From Carettochelys insculpta (lineage: Eukaryota > Chordata > Testudines > Carettochelyidae): 64,000 bases of DNA. The position numbers were made by a program, and so were the translations under genes. The DNA lies in the NCBI RefSeq assembly GCF_033958435.1, contig NC_134138.1:208143298-208207297 (forward strand). The letters run 5' to 3'. Position 1 is the first letter of the stretch, and every line of letters begins with the position of its first letter. The notes beneath the pieces were generated by a model. The model searched no databases. It worked only from the letters and a program-made list of their open reading frames with translations, and was not told the DNA's origin. Below are positions 37,755-50,288 of this stretch, in pieces.

Positions 37755-39570
37755 GTCTGTCAACTGAAACTGTACAGCAGATTCATTCTTTCTCAGTGTG
37801 AGTGGCCTAAGTGCCTCTACATAGGACAGTGAACCACACATAGGTGTGGGTTACACTGGCATGGTTTTACTGTTGCAGGAAGCAGCCTTAGCTAGATGAA
37901 AGGTAGCTTGAGTTTAGCTACTCATGCTACAATCACATCTCCCATTGGAGTGGAAACATATGGTAACAGTGACAAAAGCTGGGCCATGAGTAAAGTACTT
38001 ATCATCAGTAGGGGTAGCAGAATTTGACCCTTGAATATACCAGTTGTAACTCCATATGAATTTAACAATCAGATTCACACCAGTGTAAATGAGAACAGAA
38101 TTTGATCTTCATAGAAAACGGTGCAATTCCTGGGGCATCCACTCAGGCAGAGTGTAAACAGCATTCAGCTTCAGTGAGAGTCTAATCTTTCATGTAGGCT
38201 AAGCCATGCTTTTGGTTTCCTTTTTCAATTTTGGTCCCTGGAGAAAATCCCTCCACCGCCCCCGGGAAAGTAAAAATAGCTGCAAACTGGTTGATAACTT
38301 GACTATTTTTGGAATGAGACATCCAGAACTAGGGGGTGGAGAGAGGAGGGGAGCTGGGAGGGAGTGTTGCACGGATACAGGCACTTTCAAGTACTTCTGA
38401 GCTTCATTCCACAAACCAGTGAATTTAATAATCATTGCTCGATTCATTTGCTGTCGTCTTTGGCCCGGCCTGAGTAGATGGGATTAGATGATGCTAGTGT
38501 ACAATTTGCTTAAAATGATACTCTAGCCTTGTCTCTGTTTATAACTAGCATATTCCATAGCAAAATTATCAGAGAAAATGGAATTTGGAACTGCACGTTT
38601 TACTCAGGTTATGAATTAGAAGCAAATTTTACTAACAAGTAAGAAGTGTGTATTAACAAGCAGGTTTGCAAAACAAAAATAGCAGCAGAAGAATTTTTTC
38701 ATAGATTCTTCAAGCTCTCCTGTCTCAATATTTTTTAAAACAATTCTGATGTGGAAAAGCATTTTCTCCAATAAAAAATGACCTTTTCTGTAAACAGGTT
38801 CCATTTAAAATTCCACTTTTTCAAAGCAGTGAGCAGAGATTAAGACACACGTTTCCTGCTAATGCCAGCAGGACTCAAGAGATTGAATACCCATGTGGTG
38901 CTGAGAAATTTTTGTGAGACAGAGCTTGGTGAATAATTTATAATTAATCCTTTGTTCAGTGAATTTTTCTGATTGTGAATTGTCTGGAAATGAAAGTTTC
39001 AATTTAATTTGATTATTCTAAATTACTTATGAATTTCATCAGGGGATAACTCTGGGCCTGCAAATCATGTAAGAGGCATGTTTTCCTGTAAAATTTGCAC
39101 TGTCATGGCTGAATTCTCCCGGCCACTCTGACCATTTTCACCACTTTGGCAATGCAAAGAGGGCAGATTTTGGCTGGAAATGAGCAAGTTCTCAAAGGTT
39201 TGCAGAAAGCAAACAAAAAAGGATCATGGATAGGGTCAAATCAAGATTTTAACGAATAGCACAAATACATGCTTTCACTATTTGGTCCATCTCTACATTA
39301 TTTACATTAGAAATGAAAAAGTAACAGTAAAGAGAACAGACCACTTTAAACTAAGCTATTCTGATAATAATTTTTACACTGTTTAGATCAAAATACCCTT
39401 TCCTGCAAGCTTACATTAATTCCCATTTTATTTCAACTGTAAAAATTATTTTGGGGGTTCACCCTACTCCCTGTCTGTGTGCAATAGACAATCGTTGCAT
39501 AAGTTCACATACTAGAAATCTCTAGTCAAGTAGGCTGGTAACATCAAACCAATATAGGGAAAACTGCACT
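37755..39570. other. Intergenic, no gene seen
   Basis: At 38040-38110 there is a short copy of a common reptile repeat (gattcacaccagtgtaaatgagaacagaatttg). No coding or structural RNA signal was recognised in the rest. Confidence 0.45.
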
Positions 39571-39571
39571 A

Positions 39572-40010
39572 CAGTAAACCCTCACATTTTTGCGCAAGTT
39601 GAGGGGAGATGGGAACCTGGCTACCCACTGGTTCCTGGTTTCTCTAGGCTTGCAGAAGCAGGGAAACTGACCAGTCCACCAGGGCTGGTCAATTTACTGG
39701 TTTCCCAGGACAGCCTGGTTCCTATCTCCTCGCCACTTGTGGTACCTGGGAAACTGACTATGGCAGCAGCCTTCCTCAGTTTCTAGGGTCTAGCCAGTGG
39801 AAGGCAGCTGAGAACCAGGGGCAGCCTGGCTCCCAGCTCCCCTCCCCTCCCCTCTGTGGAGCCAGGAAATGGACCAGGGCTGCTGCACTAGTCAGTTTCC
39901 CAGCTCTGCAAGTGGAGAGGAGCTGGGAACCAGGCTGCTGCCTGGTTCCCAGTTCCCTGCCTCTCCAGGGATTGGGAAACCACCCCTGTGCATATATGGA
40001 GCATTTAGTG
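39572..40010. mobile_element. Tigger-like non-autonomous element, right end unclear
   Basis: Left tip cagtaaaccctcacattttt follows TA. The body repeats gggaaactgaccagtccacc and ctgcctggttcccagttccc motifs, some inverted, as in the 5.70-kb element. The expected inverted tip at the right was not found, so the end is approximate. Confidence 0.45.
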
Positions 40011-41499
40011 TATGCGCCTTCAAGCCAGTGCTGTTGGTTTGTTTTATAATGACTATGTTCACTTACACATTTTGGGGAGGTAAGAAAGTAACATTTTTAG
40101 AACTCATTGGGCCAAATCTCTGGTCCTTACTTGCTATTAGCTCAGCAATTGGGCAAACACTCATCGTTGACCACAGGAAGGACCTGAGCATTTGGCTTGT
40201 AACATGCCCTCATGATGGTAGAAGCTTCTCCATTCTTGTCAGAACACCAATTCTAATTTACTTGCAGTTTCTGGAGAAAACAAACATGTAAAAGAATTCC
40301 CTCTCTGTCATTGGTCAGTGTAGTGAACTGAACTGCAACTGTGCAATCTAATTGCAGCAAAGGAACTAAAAGAGGAACACTCTGCTGTGCCCGTACTGGT
40401 GTTGGTGATGTCAGCAAGTCAGAGAACAAAACAGTCAGAACAGCCACCAGCCTTTGTTGTATTTTTTTCTCTGTTTTGGCCAGTTCCCTTTTGCACCTAG
40501 GCTAAATGTTAGCAGAACATTGATGTTTACATGTTTTCCACTTCACCTTCAGAACCAAACAACAACAGCCGGCTTCATGCTGTCTTGGCTTGTGTGCTGA
40601 AGAATGGAAAGCAGAGTCACAAATCAGATAATGCAATGAAAGCCTAAAAACATCATGTGCAGGGAGGAAGTGGTATGATACGATACTGTCTTACCACAAT
40701 GGTCCCATTTATACTAGACTAATAAACAAAGAAAAAGGGTTGTGTGGTCAGTAGAAAGATGTGAGAAGTTGAGGAAGCCAGTAGAGCTCGGTCTAATATC
40801 CCTGAAAAGCTGCTCAGTTCACCAGATGGTAACAAAGCAAGCTACTGTTCTTCTAGGCAGCTGTACACCTGCAGCCTGTGCACCTGTGTGTGTCTCCATG
40901 TCAGTACCAACAGAAGCTGGCAAAATTCTGATTGTATTGAGCAAGGGTTTCAGAGAGGTTCTCCTAGTCCTTTGCACCTAAACAAGATCTTACGCTGAAG
41001 CTCAGGGTCATGCACTCTCTCTCTGTACAATGGGTCCTCGAGCCACACCCAATAGGACAAACTCTGTTTGCAGTTAGACCTGGGCAAATCCAGAATAATT
41101 CCATTGACTCTAGCAAAGTTGCTCTGGATTTACACCAGGATCAGAGGGCATGACAGCAATGCAATTTCTGACATTTTTTGGAAGAAGAATTTCAGCGCAT
41201 CTCAGTTGCCTTCTCACTGATTTTCACCACATTATCACATCAGGCTCCCCATATCCCCAAATGCTTATTGCAGAGGGTGAGTGGTCACCAAAGAAGGGAA
41301 TTCCCAAAGGTTGGCCCTACTTCCTGTTTCAAATGAAATAGACGTAGTGGGGAAGGATAGAACCTGCACACAGGTGATAGGGCTCAGGGTTCCCCCACCT
41401 AGGGAAAGTACGCTAGGAGCATCCTTTGACTGTTCAGCATGAGTGATCTTGGGGTGAACTTACAAATTTAGCTGTTCACTAAAAACACCCTCATCAGCT

Positions 41500-41640
41500 G
41501 TCCCAGAGGAGGCATCATAGTACTGTAGAAGGAGGGCAAGCTGGAGACCTGTGGTCTATTCCTACTGCTGTTATGGACCTGCTGAGTCAGCTTGGGTACA
41601 TTACTTCACTTCTTGGTGCCTTTCTCAGAAAGCAGGAGTT
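41500..41640 (+). mobile_element. tRNA-type SINE fragment
   Basis: Contains ctggagacctgtggtctatt..gacctgctgagtcagcttggg and ttacttcacttcttggtgcc, the usual SINE body order (gacctgggtt..ttgggcaagtcacttc..tgcctc). Confidence 0.55.
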
Positions 41641-41887
41641 CAGCAGCCATGACAGGCAGCTGTCATAGAGGGAAAACTCTGTTTTCAAACCAAGGCTGTG
41701 AAGCCAGCCTGGATGGCTCATGAAAGTTGTGCCCGTCACACCTCCTCTATGGGTCTGCATGGCTGACATCAGTTAATGGGACAAGGAGAAGCAGCTAGCT
41801 CAGAGCCATCCATCTCTTTATAAGAGGTCTGTAGAGCACAGCTCAGTCCTAGTTTGGGGATTCTAAGGTGGTTTTTTTTTTTACCTC

Positions 41888-41961
41888 TGGGGTATAGAGA
41901 TGATCAGACCACAATTCTTTATCCTGGGGTATAGAGATGATCAGACTGCAATTCTTTATCC
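41888..41961 (+). repeat. Two-copy 37-base tandem repeat
   Basis: The phrase tggggtatagagatgatcag..caattctttatcc occurs twice head to tail with two differences. Confidence 0.9.
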
Positions 41962-42239
41962 TGTAGCTAAAGAAGACAGGAGGTAATTTACATGAGCACT
42001 CACTCATCACTTATAGCTCTCTGTTGTTTTTTCCTTTCTGCCTTGTGCTGTCTAATTTTGGCTGAGCAGGCCTTTAAATCTGTATTTGCTCTCAAAAAGA
42101 CAGCAGCTCACACAAAAGCAACTCTGCCTATGTGTGTAGAATCTTTATGTCTGATAACAGATTGGAAGCTGCTGGCTGCCTCCAAAATACATATATCAGT
42201 TGTAATAGAATAAACAGTTTTTTTTTTTTTGAATCTAAG

Positions 42240-44200
42240 AATTATGTTTCTGGGAAGCTTGCAGGAAGGCTATTTCTACTTAGACCACTCAGAAGATGAC
42301 ATTTCAGTACTATGGGATTATTTTGATGTGGCACTTTGAACACATGTATTTGCCAAATATTGGCTCTTAATACTTCTCATGACTGAATCCTGATTGAAAT
42401 CTACACTAGGTTTTCTCCTTTACTTCATTGTATTATAATTCCTCCAATACATTTTTAACCTGAGGTTCTAATATATTATTGTTTGTATATTTGTAACTAT
42501 GTAATCTTAGCGTCTATCTTGTGTGCACCTCTGTATTTTCTATTTTTCGTCCAAATGAAAAAAAAAAACTATTCCTTTTATTAGCATCATAATTACATTT
42601 TCACCAAGTTTTGCAAAACGGGAAGGTTGAAAAGTAATTAAGAGATTCTCAAGCACAGCAGGAGTTTTTTGTTAGAAAAGAGAACTAATTCAAACTGCTG
42701 TTTGAAGATGTAGGAGGAACTTGGCTTGAATCCAAAAGACTCCTAATCTTCAAGAAAAGTAGATTCTAAAGCCACGGGAAAAAAGAAGTTATTCATACAC
42801 TTTTAATTTCCTTCAAAAAAGTACAAACTATTAGGAGCTTATCTAACAATTAAAACATCTGCCCTACGAAGGAAAGCACAAGCCAGCTTGTTTTACTTTC
42901 CTATAAGAGAGATATTTTTACATAACTGAATTCTGCTTTAAAAATATACTGTATTAATGTGGTTCAGAAGAAACACTGCTGTTTTCAAAATGTCAGTAAC
43001 CCATTATAAATACACCTTTAGTCTAATCATATAAATGTATAATTCACAAATACACCTCCATTTATATAAAGCCTACTGTAAACATTACAGCTATAATTCA
43101 AGCCAAGGATTCTGCAGCTGAGTTTGGGTGTTATGATGTGTTAGCCTCTTCCGAACTACAGTCTGTTAAGCACAATTTTGCAGATACAAATATAGATTGT
43201 AACACATGGTAACAAAGAGCCCATTTATAAATCTTTGTTCCCCTTGTTACTGCTTTCCATATCTCCCTTGCCCTGTTCTGCTGCTATTGCATTGCTGCGA
43301 TCTGCAACCTCTCCTGCTTCTTTGGCACTACCAGACAGGTGCAGGTGTCATTAGCAATTTTCAGCAGCTGTGCTGTGCTTTAAACTTTTTTTCCTAACAA
43401 AAATAAAAATCTGGAATCATAAAAACTGTTTTAATAGAATAAATTAGTGCCACCGCTGCTATAGAAAGTACTGTAGTCCTTCAGAATTTAGTTGCATTTT
43501 TTTAAGTATAATAACTACATTTTAAAATGCACATATGGCTTTTATCTTTAAATTTATGAGGTCTGATAATGAAGGAGTTTTATATGATTCACTTATAAAT
43601 AATAAGACCATACACTGTAGATCACTTCTCTGCTACTATATCCTAGAAAAGAGCTATCTTACGCCAATAAAATAATAATAGGATTGATTGTATTTTTCTG
43701 AAACACACAGGAGAGCACTGCAGGGTTGGAAATCTCCATGGGGCTTGCGCCACAGGGTATCCTTTGCTCCCAAACTGCTCTGTAGAGGGAGCAAAGTTTA
43801 TTTACCCTATAGAAGGCCCTAGATCCAGCACCTACTATAGATCTCCAGGAAGCATAGAGCCTCTTCATAGAAGCTCCATGTTCATTTTAGGTATCCATTG
43901 ACTCCTCCCCTCTTCTTCCGGCAGGACGTCCCCAGCCAGTAGCTGCCCCAAGCTTCATTTAAATCCTCCATCAGCTGTTTTATGTGGGATTCAATTCCAT
44001 TCATTTTCTATGAGGTGGTCTCTGAGCATGCCCACTGGATCAGTTCCCACTGCCAAGAAAAACAGAATGCCTCGTTTGTGAATCACATGGAGGTTTAGGC
44101 ATGAGCTAAGGCAGTGGATATCAGGATTTAGACAGCTGTGTACATGGCCACAAGCAGAAATATAAATGCATAGTCAGTTTAGATGCTGACAGTTAATAGC
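42240..44200. other. Intergenic, no gene seen
   Basis: AT-rich, unique-looking sequence. No recognisable repeat ends, splice-flanked exons or RNA genes. Confidence 0.45.
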
Positions 44201-44414
44201 TGAGCAAGAGTTTGGAGGATCTGAATTTTTTGTTGAGGAACCTAAATTCCAGTCTGGATCTAGGCCAGAAAGTATGCACTCAGCACGCCAGCTGCAGTCT
44301 TCTCACTGTTGTTGCCTGTGTGACTCTGCTGAGCGCAGTACAAAAAGGGAGACACCTGCAGGCAGCATTCTGCAGAGTCAAGTCAACATTGGTGTTGCCG
44401 GTTCTTGAAATATT

Positions 44415-44520
44415 TATTCTTAATGGATGTTATTATTATTTGCATTATTGCCTAGGAGCTCTAGTAATGAACCAGGGCCCTGTTGTGCTATGTGCTATAC
44501 AAAACCTCTCTAGTATTTTT
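44415..44520 (+). repeat. Conserved amniote interspersed repeat tail
   Basis: The string ttattattatttgcattattgcctaggagctctagtaatg followed by accagggccctgttgtgcta and tgtgctatacaaaac matches a very common reptile/amniote repeat tail (cctagaggccccag..ccattgtgctaggcgctgtacaaac). Family naming is uncertain. Confidence 0.55.
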
Positions 44521-45193
44521 CTGAAAATCCCAGGCCCAGGACTTATGTGTTTAAATGAGAATCTCTGCTTTCATTGAAGAGAATGAAAAAGGCTTTAGCC
44601 CTCATGGTGGCTGGGAAAACCTTGAAAATATGAAATGTACAGGCTCAAAACTCCAAAGGCAAATAAAAAGATCCCAACAGTCATTATTTTTATCATCTCA
44701 AGATTTTTGAGCCAATATGATGAGTTTCAGGGTCTGACATGATTTTCACACATGCAGGGTGCTGCTATTGCTCTCTACAGAAGTAGAGGAGACATTTTGG
44801 CTGATATCCGAGGCCTGGATGCTAGGGTTGGGCCTCAAGCCAGATCAGAGCAGACATTAAAAACCTAAAGTACATTGTGGTTAATCTAGCACTATTCAAA
44901 GGTCTCCTTTCAGATGCATCCGCCTTGGGGAAAGTCCCTAGGTACAGGGCCCTGAAGTAGTTCCTCACTAGAAGCTGTTTGAAAGTGGAAGGGAGCGAGG
45001 CCATGGGCCAGAGGTGTGCTCGTGCGAAACTGCTCTCTATTTTGTTGCTGCAGTGACATGGTATGGGTCACAGGTGATTTGCCTTCTCTCATACTGAGGA
45101 GTCAGAATGTCCCACAGTTCTTATGTTGGACCTCTTTATAGCATGTTATTGTCTCCACTGTCACTGCAAACCATCTCTGCCAGTTGTTTACAC

Positions 45194-46182
45194 CAGGTGC
45201 GGGAACCTTTTTGGGGTTGGGGCCCACTGACCCACAGAAAAATCAGCTGGGAGCCACACAAGTGAGAAGCAAAACCAAACCAAAACAAAAAAGTCCAAAA
45301 CAAACCAAAAAACAATGCACCCCCACAAACAAAAACAAACAACCCCCAAACTACTCACCGACATGGTCCCTGACTGAAAAACGAACAAAAAGGAGACACT
45401 CCCCTCGTTCCTCTGGCACACCAGCCCCAGAATCTAGGTGTTGCCAGGGCTAACACATTTTGTGGGCCCCTCTGAGCTCTGGGCGGGGGCCAAAAATGAG
45501 GGGTTCAGTGTGAGAGGGGGCTGCTAGGAAGTGGGCTTGGAATGTGGGGTCTGGGCAGGAAGGAGGATGCAGGAGTGGACGGGTGGTAGGAGGTGTGGGC
45601 TGGATGGGGGTGTTGGAGTCAGCTATGGGTGGGGGTCTGACCGGGGGGTTGCAGAAGAGGGGTGCAGGAGCGGGCTGGGGGTACAGGATCTGGAAGGGAT
45701 GGGTCAGGGAGGGGGTGAGGGATTTGGGAGTGATGGGGGAGGAACGAGGTGGGGAATTGGGGTGGTAAGGAAGATACAGGAGCAGTCTAAGGTATGGGGT
45801 CTGGAGATGCAGATGCAGTTTACCTGTGCAGCACCCCAAGGATGCATGTCTCTGCCCCCACCCTCCTGTCCCTGCATGGTACTCACACTGCTCTGATTGA
45901 CTGGAATTCCAGCCAATAAGAGCAGTGGGATAAAGCCGACAGCCAGTGCTGCTGCTTCTGCTGCTGATGCGTCTCTCCCTCCCCCTTCTGTGGGAATGGC
46001 AGTGAGCCTGTGGGCAGATCTACCCCTGGCTTTCCTGCCTCTGGCACATGAGGCTTGGGGCTCCATGCCTCCCACCCGGCTGCTGGCTGGATAGCGGAAA
46101 GGGGAGTCCTGATTCTCAGGGGGCAGATCCAGGCAAGCCACAGTCCGGATCCAGACCATGGACCAGAGGTTCCCCACCCCTG
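45194..46182. mobile_element. hAT non-autonomous element with perfect 8-base target duplication
   Basis: Ends are caggtgcgggaacctttttg at the left and, read on the minus strand, caggggtggggaacctctgg at the right: imperfect hAT-type inverted repeats. Both sides are flanked by GTTTACAC (45186-45193 and 46183-46190), the 8-base duplication expected of hAT. The interior is an A/C-rich segment (45255-45400), a long G-rich degenerate repeat (45480-45800) and a GC-rich right third. Frames of 121-157 codons are compositional. No transposase is present, so it would have been moved in trans. Confidence 0.9.
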
Positions 46183-46595
46183 GTTTACACTGTTTGCTAT
46201 TATTGTGCCTTAGTATGGATTTATAATTTTATATATGTCTGTTTTTTTATTGCTTTTTTATTGTATAAGCCACTGGCCAGTGTTTGTTACATACAGCCTT
46301 TCTCAACAGAATATGGGTCTGTTATTGCCTTCCCCTAAGAATTTAACTCAAGCCGTAATGTCATATGCTTTTAGCTCTGGAAGTCTCCAGTTCCATCCCA
46401 TGCCTTGGCTGCTGTGAGATTGTCATACTTGTTAGCCTGTTGACCTGAAATATACATTTTTCACTAACTTTGCAAATATCTGTTGTCAAGTTAGTTTTTC
46501 CCAGAAACCTTGCCTTGACCTAGTTACCATTTATGCTACAAATAACTTGTTCTTCAGTTAGTCTGTCGGTTAACTATTCACATGGTTTAGCTTTA

Positions 46596-46922
46596 CAGTA
46601 AACTCTTTCAGATCTGTCAGCCCTGGGACTGGGAGGTTGCTGGATATTCAAATATTCTGGTTAATTGAGAGATATACCTAGCAATGCATAACACTAAAGA
46701 AAAACAAGATTAGATATTAAGAAACAAACAAAAATGTATGCAGAGTACTTTATTTACCAACAACAGAAGTACTGTACACTGTAAACTTATAGTGTATTTG
46801 CTATATTTATTTTCACTACACAGCACTTATGGAAAACATAACTAAAATTTACTTATAGTTAAAATGCTGATGATTTGAGAGTTCCAGGTGATAGAATGCC
46901 AGATACAAAAGAGTTTACTATG
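46596..46922. mobile_element. Tigger-like (pogo) non-autonomous element
   Basis: Left tip cagtaaactctttcagatct follows TA. The right end reads, on the minus strand, catagtaaactcttttgtat followed by ctggcattctatcacc. Both resemble CAGTARACTCTC...ATCTGGCA ends of Tigger elements. The interior is AT-rich with tttatttaccaacaac and no frame. 327 bases, flanked by TA within a base or so on both sides. Confidence 0.7.
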
Positions 46923-48000
46923 TTATGTTGGTCTGTAACATACTGGTCAATGACTGTAGCTGGCCACAGGTTCCTTAGATGGGCCACAGGTTTCTTATAA
47001 ATAAGCTGTCTTTCTCAAGTGACAATTTTTCCTGGACCAAAACTTGTTTGAAGCTTTTGAATGAGTTTGTCTTGAAATTCAAAGTATCCTTTATATTCCC
47101 CTGCAGTATAGCGTAGATTGCCAGCGTGTATCTCACTTTGTCACACATGGCAAAAGGGAGTATTTCCTCCTTGCTAGATTTTCTGAGATACTGCTCGTGT
47201 CCAGCACTGTAAGCTCCAGTTCTCTGCAATCAGGGTTTCAGCTAACTTCCCTCATTCCATTTCGGCCAACAGTTAAATTTTCCAAGATGCTGAAGGTGCT
47301 GGAAAAGGCTGATTTTTATTTCTGTTCCCAGTTACATTGGGACAATGTCTAGTAACTCCTGTGGTTGATGCTACACAGCATGGGAGGGAAGCAGGCAAAT
47401 GCTGATTCTCTACTGCTACTGTCCCTGGTGCAGAACTGCGTCATAGAGAAGTGGGCTACTGTGTGTGTTCCAGGGCTATCAGCTGGGGCTTGATAGCCAG
47501 CTGCTTCCTGCCCTGATGGATTATGAGAAAGGCATAGAGGCTTACAGAGCCTCCTGTTACTTTTTCTTACTCTTTAACGCAGCACTTTGTGAAACAGGCA
47601 AAGTACAGTGGAAGAGGAAAAGGCTCTTTTTTCCATAAACCTCCCCCTGCCCCATCTCTTTCCTTCCTCCATGGCAGATGCTCTAGTTTTGCTTTCAGCT
47701 GTTGTTCCCTCCTGCCCTGCCCCCATTGCCAAGCTGTGGTCTGCGTGGGAGCAGCAAATAAACTGGAACTGTATTGTATCCATTTTACTCTTCCCACTGC
47801 TTCTGCATGAAACTAAGCACTGGAACAGCCTTTTGTCTCACTGCTTTCAGAGAGAAGCTGCTCTCTTTTCCTGCTTGTTTATATCGCTGCCACCTGGAGT
47901 CAAATTCCATCCCTCTTGTCCACCAGCCAAGGGTGCTTGAACAACTTTTATAGCTGGGGATGCTGAGAGACATTGAACCAAATTGTATAGAATGGAAACC

Positions 48001-48234
48001 ACTTCAAGCATCCTCCTCCTCCACGTCTACTTCTGGTACATATGCCAGCGTATCAATTTGCCACTCCAAGCCCTCCTTATCTTTGGCTAACTTATCCCTT
48101 TCCTTCAGGCCCAGCTGCCTGGCTTCTTCCAAAGCTTCCAGTTTCTTCCGATATCTCTCCTTCACAGAGAGCAAACCTTTAATGTCCTTTCCCAACTTCC
48201 CTCCTTGAGGAAGGAGTTTTGCAAATCCTGCCAC
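48001..48234 (-). pseudogene. Coiled-coil coding fragment, probable retroelement gag-like remnant
   Basis: Reading minus from 48234, an open frame of about 77 codons ends in TGA and encodes an E/K/L-rich helix (KERYRKKLEALEEARQLGLK, then ERDKLAKDKEGLEWQIDTL) followed by an acidic tail (VDVEEEDA). The heptad pattern and codon use look like real protein. The residue before it is an in-frame TAG, so the natural start is not visible. It could be an exon entered at the AG just upstream, or a gag-like leader of an LTR element. The sequence upstream in the minus direction to about 48600 looks like non-coding leader. I do not recognise the protein with certainty. Confidence 0.4.
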
Positions 48235-48714
48235 CTATACCAGTTGTACACACCTCCCATGCCCTCTAAGAAAAGGCCCAATTTTGGCCCATCATTGCTC
48301 TTTGTAAGAAATCACCTGATCCAACTTGGGTGCACCTCTTTAATAAGCAGGGTAAGCTAGCGCCAGTCCCACCAGCTCACAAACCCCTACTGAACATCAC
48401 TGCATGGCGGTGGAGTTGGTGACACGTTGATTCTGAAACGAAGAGTAAGAACCAAAGTCAAGCATATGGGTCAGGAGCACGAACTGAACCTGTAGCCAGT
48501 GTCCAAGGACAAGCTGTCTTTGCCCCCTCTCTCTCCTGGAATGTAACTCCTGAGAGACAGAACAGAATCAGGACCTAGTCTTCCATAAATCCAGTTCAAT
48601 TTTTCAGGGTCTATCTTCATCATGTTTGCCATTTAAAATTTAGCAATATCAGGATTTTGTCACCATATTGTAATTGACTCCAATCAAATCAAACAGCCTT
48701 GGACAATAATCCTG

Positions 48715-48960
48715 TGCCCTTCAGAAATTAATAGTTTTCAAGCCCAGAAGGGATCATTAGCTCAGTCCAACTTTGTGTGACACTGACCACAGAATTTAAT
48801 TCAGGTATCCCTGTACCCCGGTAGCTTGTCTTTCGCTAAAGCAGTCTTCTAGAGAGACATCCAGCCTTGATATGTAGATTTTGAGAAATTGGGACTCCAC
48901 CACATTCCTTGGTTTGTTTCATGGTCAGTTACCCTCAGTCATACTATTAGAGTTCATGTG
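48715..48960 (-). mobile_element. CR1 LINE 3' fragment
   Basis: Plus reading shows the reverse complement of a CR1-type 3' region: ttttcaagcccagaagggatcatt, then cagtccaactttgtgtgacactgaccacagaattt, gcagtcttctagagagacatccagccttg and ggactccaccacattccttgg. Truncated and diverged. Confidence 0.7.
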
Positions 48961-48969
48961 TGTAGGGAT

Positions 48970-50280
48970 TATTAACATCACAGTTTGAGAGACCATTATT
49001 AGAACGCTTTATAGAACCCCTTCAGAGACTGCTGACTCTTCACATGCAAAATGCATTTGGCTCTAGTAAAACTCTTTCTGGGTTGCTGAGTGTTTTTTAT
49101 TTTCTTCTTCTTCTAGAAGGAAGGGCAAGAATTAATTTCAAACAAAAATCTGCAGTTTTTATTGTTGTTTTGCATAGTACAGGCTTTGATTTTTCTGGCA
49201 TTACATGTTTCTTAAACTTAATTTTCTTTGAAAAGTAATGGTTTAAGTTATGAGAGCTGTGTAGTGAAACATGACGTTTTGTAAACCTTAAAATGTTAAA
49301 TAAATACAGTTAAAGGTTTTGCAAAATGACTTCATAAGATACAGACTACCTCTCTGAGACTATCCACCAATATCTGGCTGTACATCACTGGAATAAATCC
49401 ATTGGCGGTCAGGATCAGAGAAATACAATCAAGGTTGTAGACGTTTGAGGACTCCCATTGGAATGGCAGTGGCAGGTGGGTGGGGAGGGAGACCTCTCTA
49501 CCCAGAGATGGAAGACAAGTGGAATGTGGCTCTTTCCTCCCACTCCTTCACAAGAAGTGTCAGCAGAAACTTGTCCCCCTTAGGATCATCAGGAGCCCTC
49601 TCTTCTCTCCACAGAAAAAAAGGGATGGTAGCAGAAATGCCTCACAGTTTTTAGCCCAGCAACCAGAATGTATTCTGTAACTGCTGTCTTCGGCTGGGGT
49701 GGTGACAGCAGGGGCCCCAAGGAAGAGGATCTTGGCATTATCACCCTAATAAGATGCATCAGATAGTACTGAGAGATGTGAATTAATAGTCCTGCCTGTT
49801 TGCATACTCATGAAGACATCACTGCAGAGGTCTATAGTGCCTACAACTTAATCTGGTGCTCCTGGCTGTACTTTTATTCTTATCAGCTACTTCTAAGATT
49901 GTATTTTTTTTAATAAATACTAAATATTCCTTAAATCGGCATTTTGACAAATTGGGTCTGAGGTGCTAAGTTTCAGGATACAGCATTTTTACAGGTTTGA
50001 ATCCAGTCCAAACTGGCGATGAGTCATAAGTGAGCAAATAATTTTGAATACATTATTTAAAGAGTGAAGATGGATATTTTTTGTAACTTGTTCATAGGCA
50101 GACAATGAAATTCTTGAATATATTTGTAATTAAAGTTATGCACAAATCTTCTTAAGTAATAATTCTAGGTCTGAAAATTATTCATGAAAAGATCATTACA
50201 GCTTCTGCCTTACAGTGATATTAAGGAGTGAAACATGAATTCAAATTCAACTTTGGTTTAACATTTGGATGAGTATTCTC
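48970..50280. other. Intergenic, no gene seen
   Basis: No recognisable element or exon. Frames at 49445-49680 overlap in two phases without domain. Confidence 0.4.
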
Positions 50281-50288
50281 TAGATATG

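Noticed and set aside
45450..46177. Frames of 121-157 codons within the 45.2-kb element
   Set aside because: Compositional frames inside a hAT MITE bounded by target duplications; no transposase motifs.
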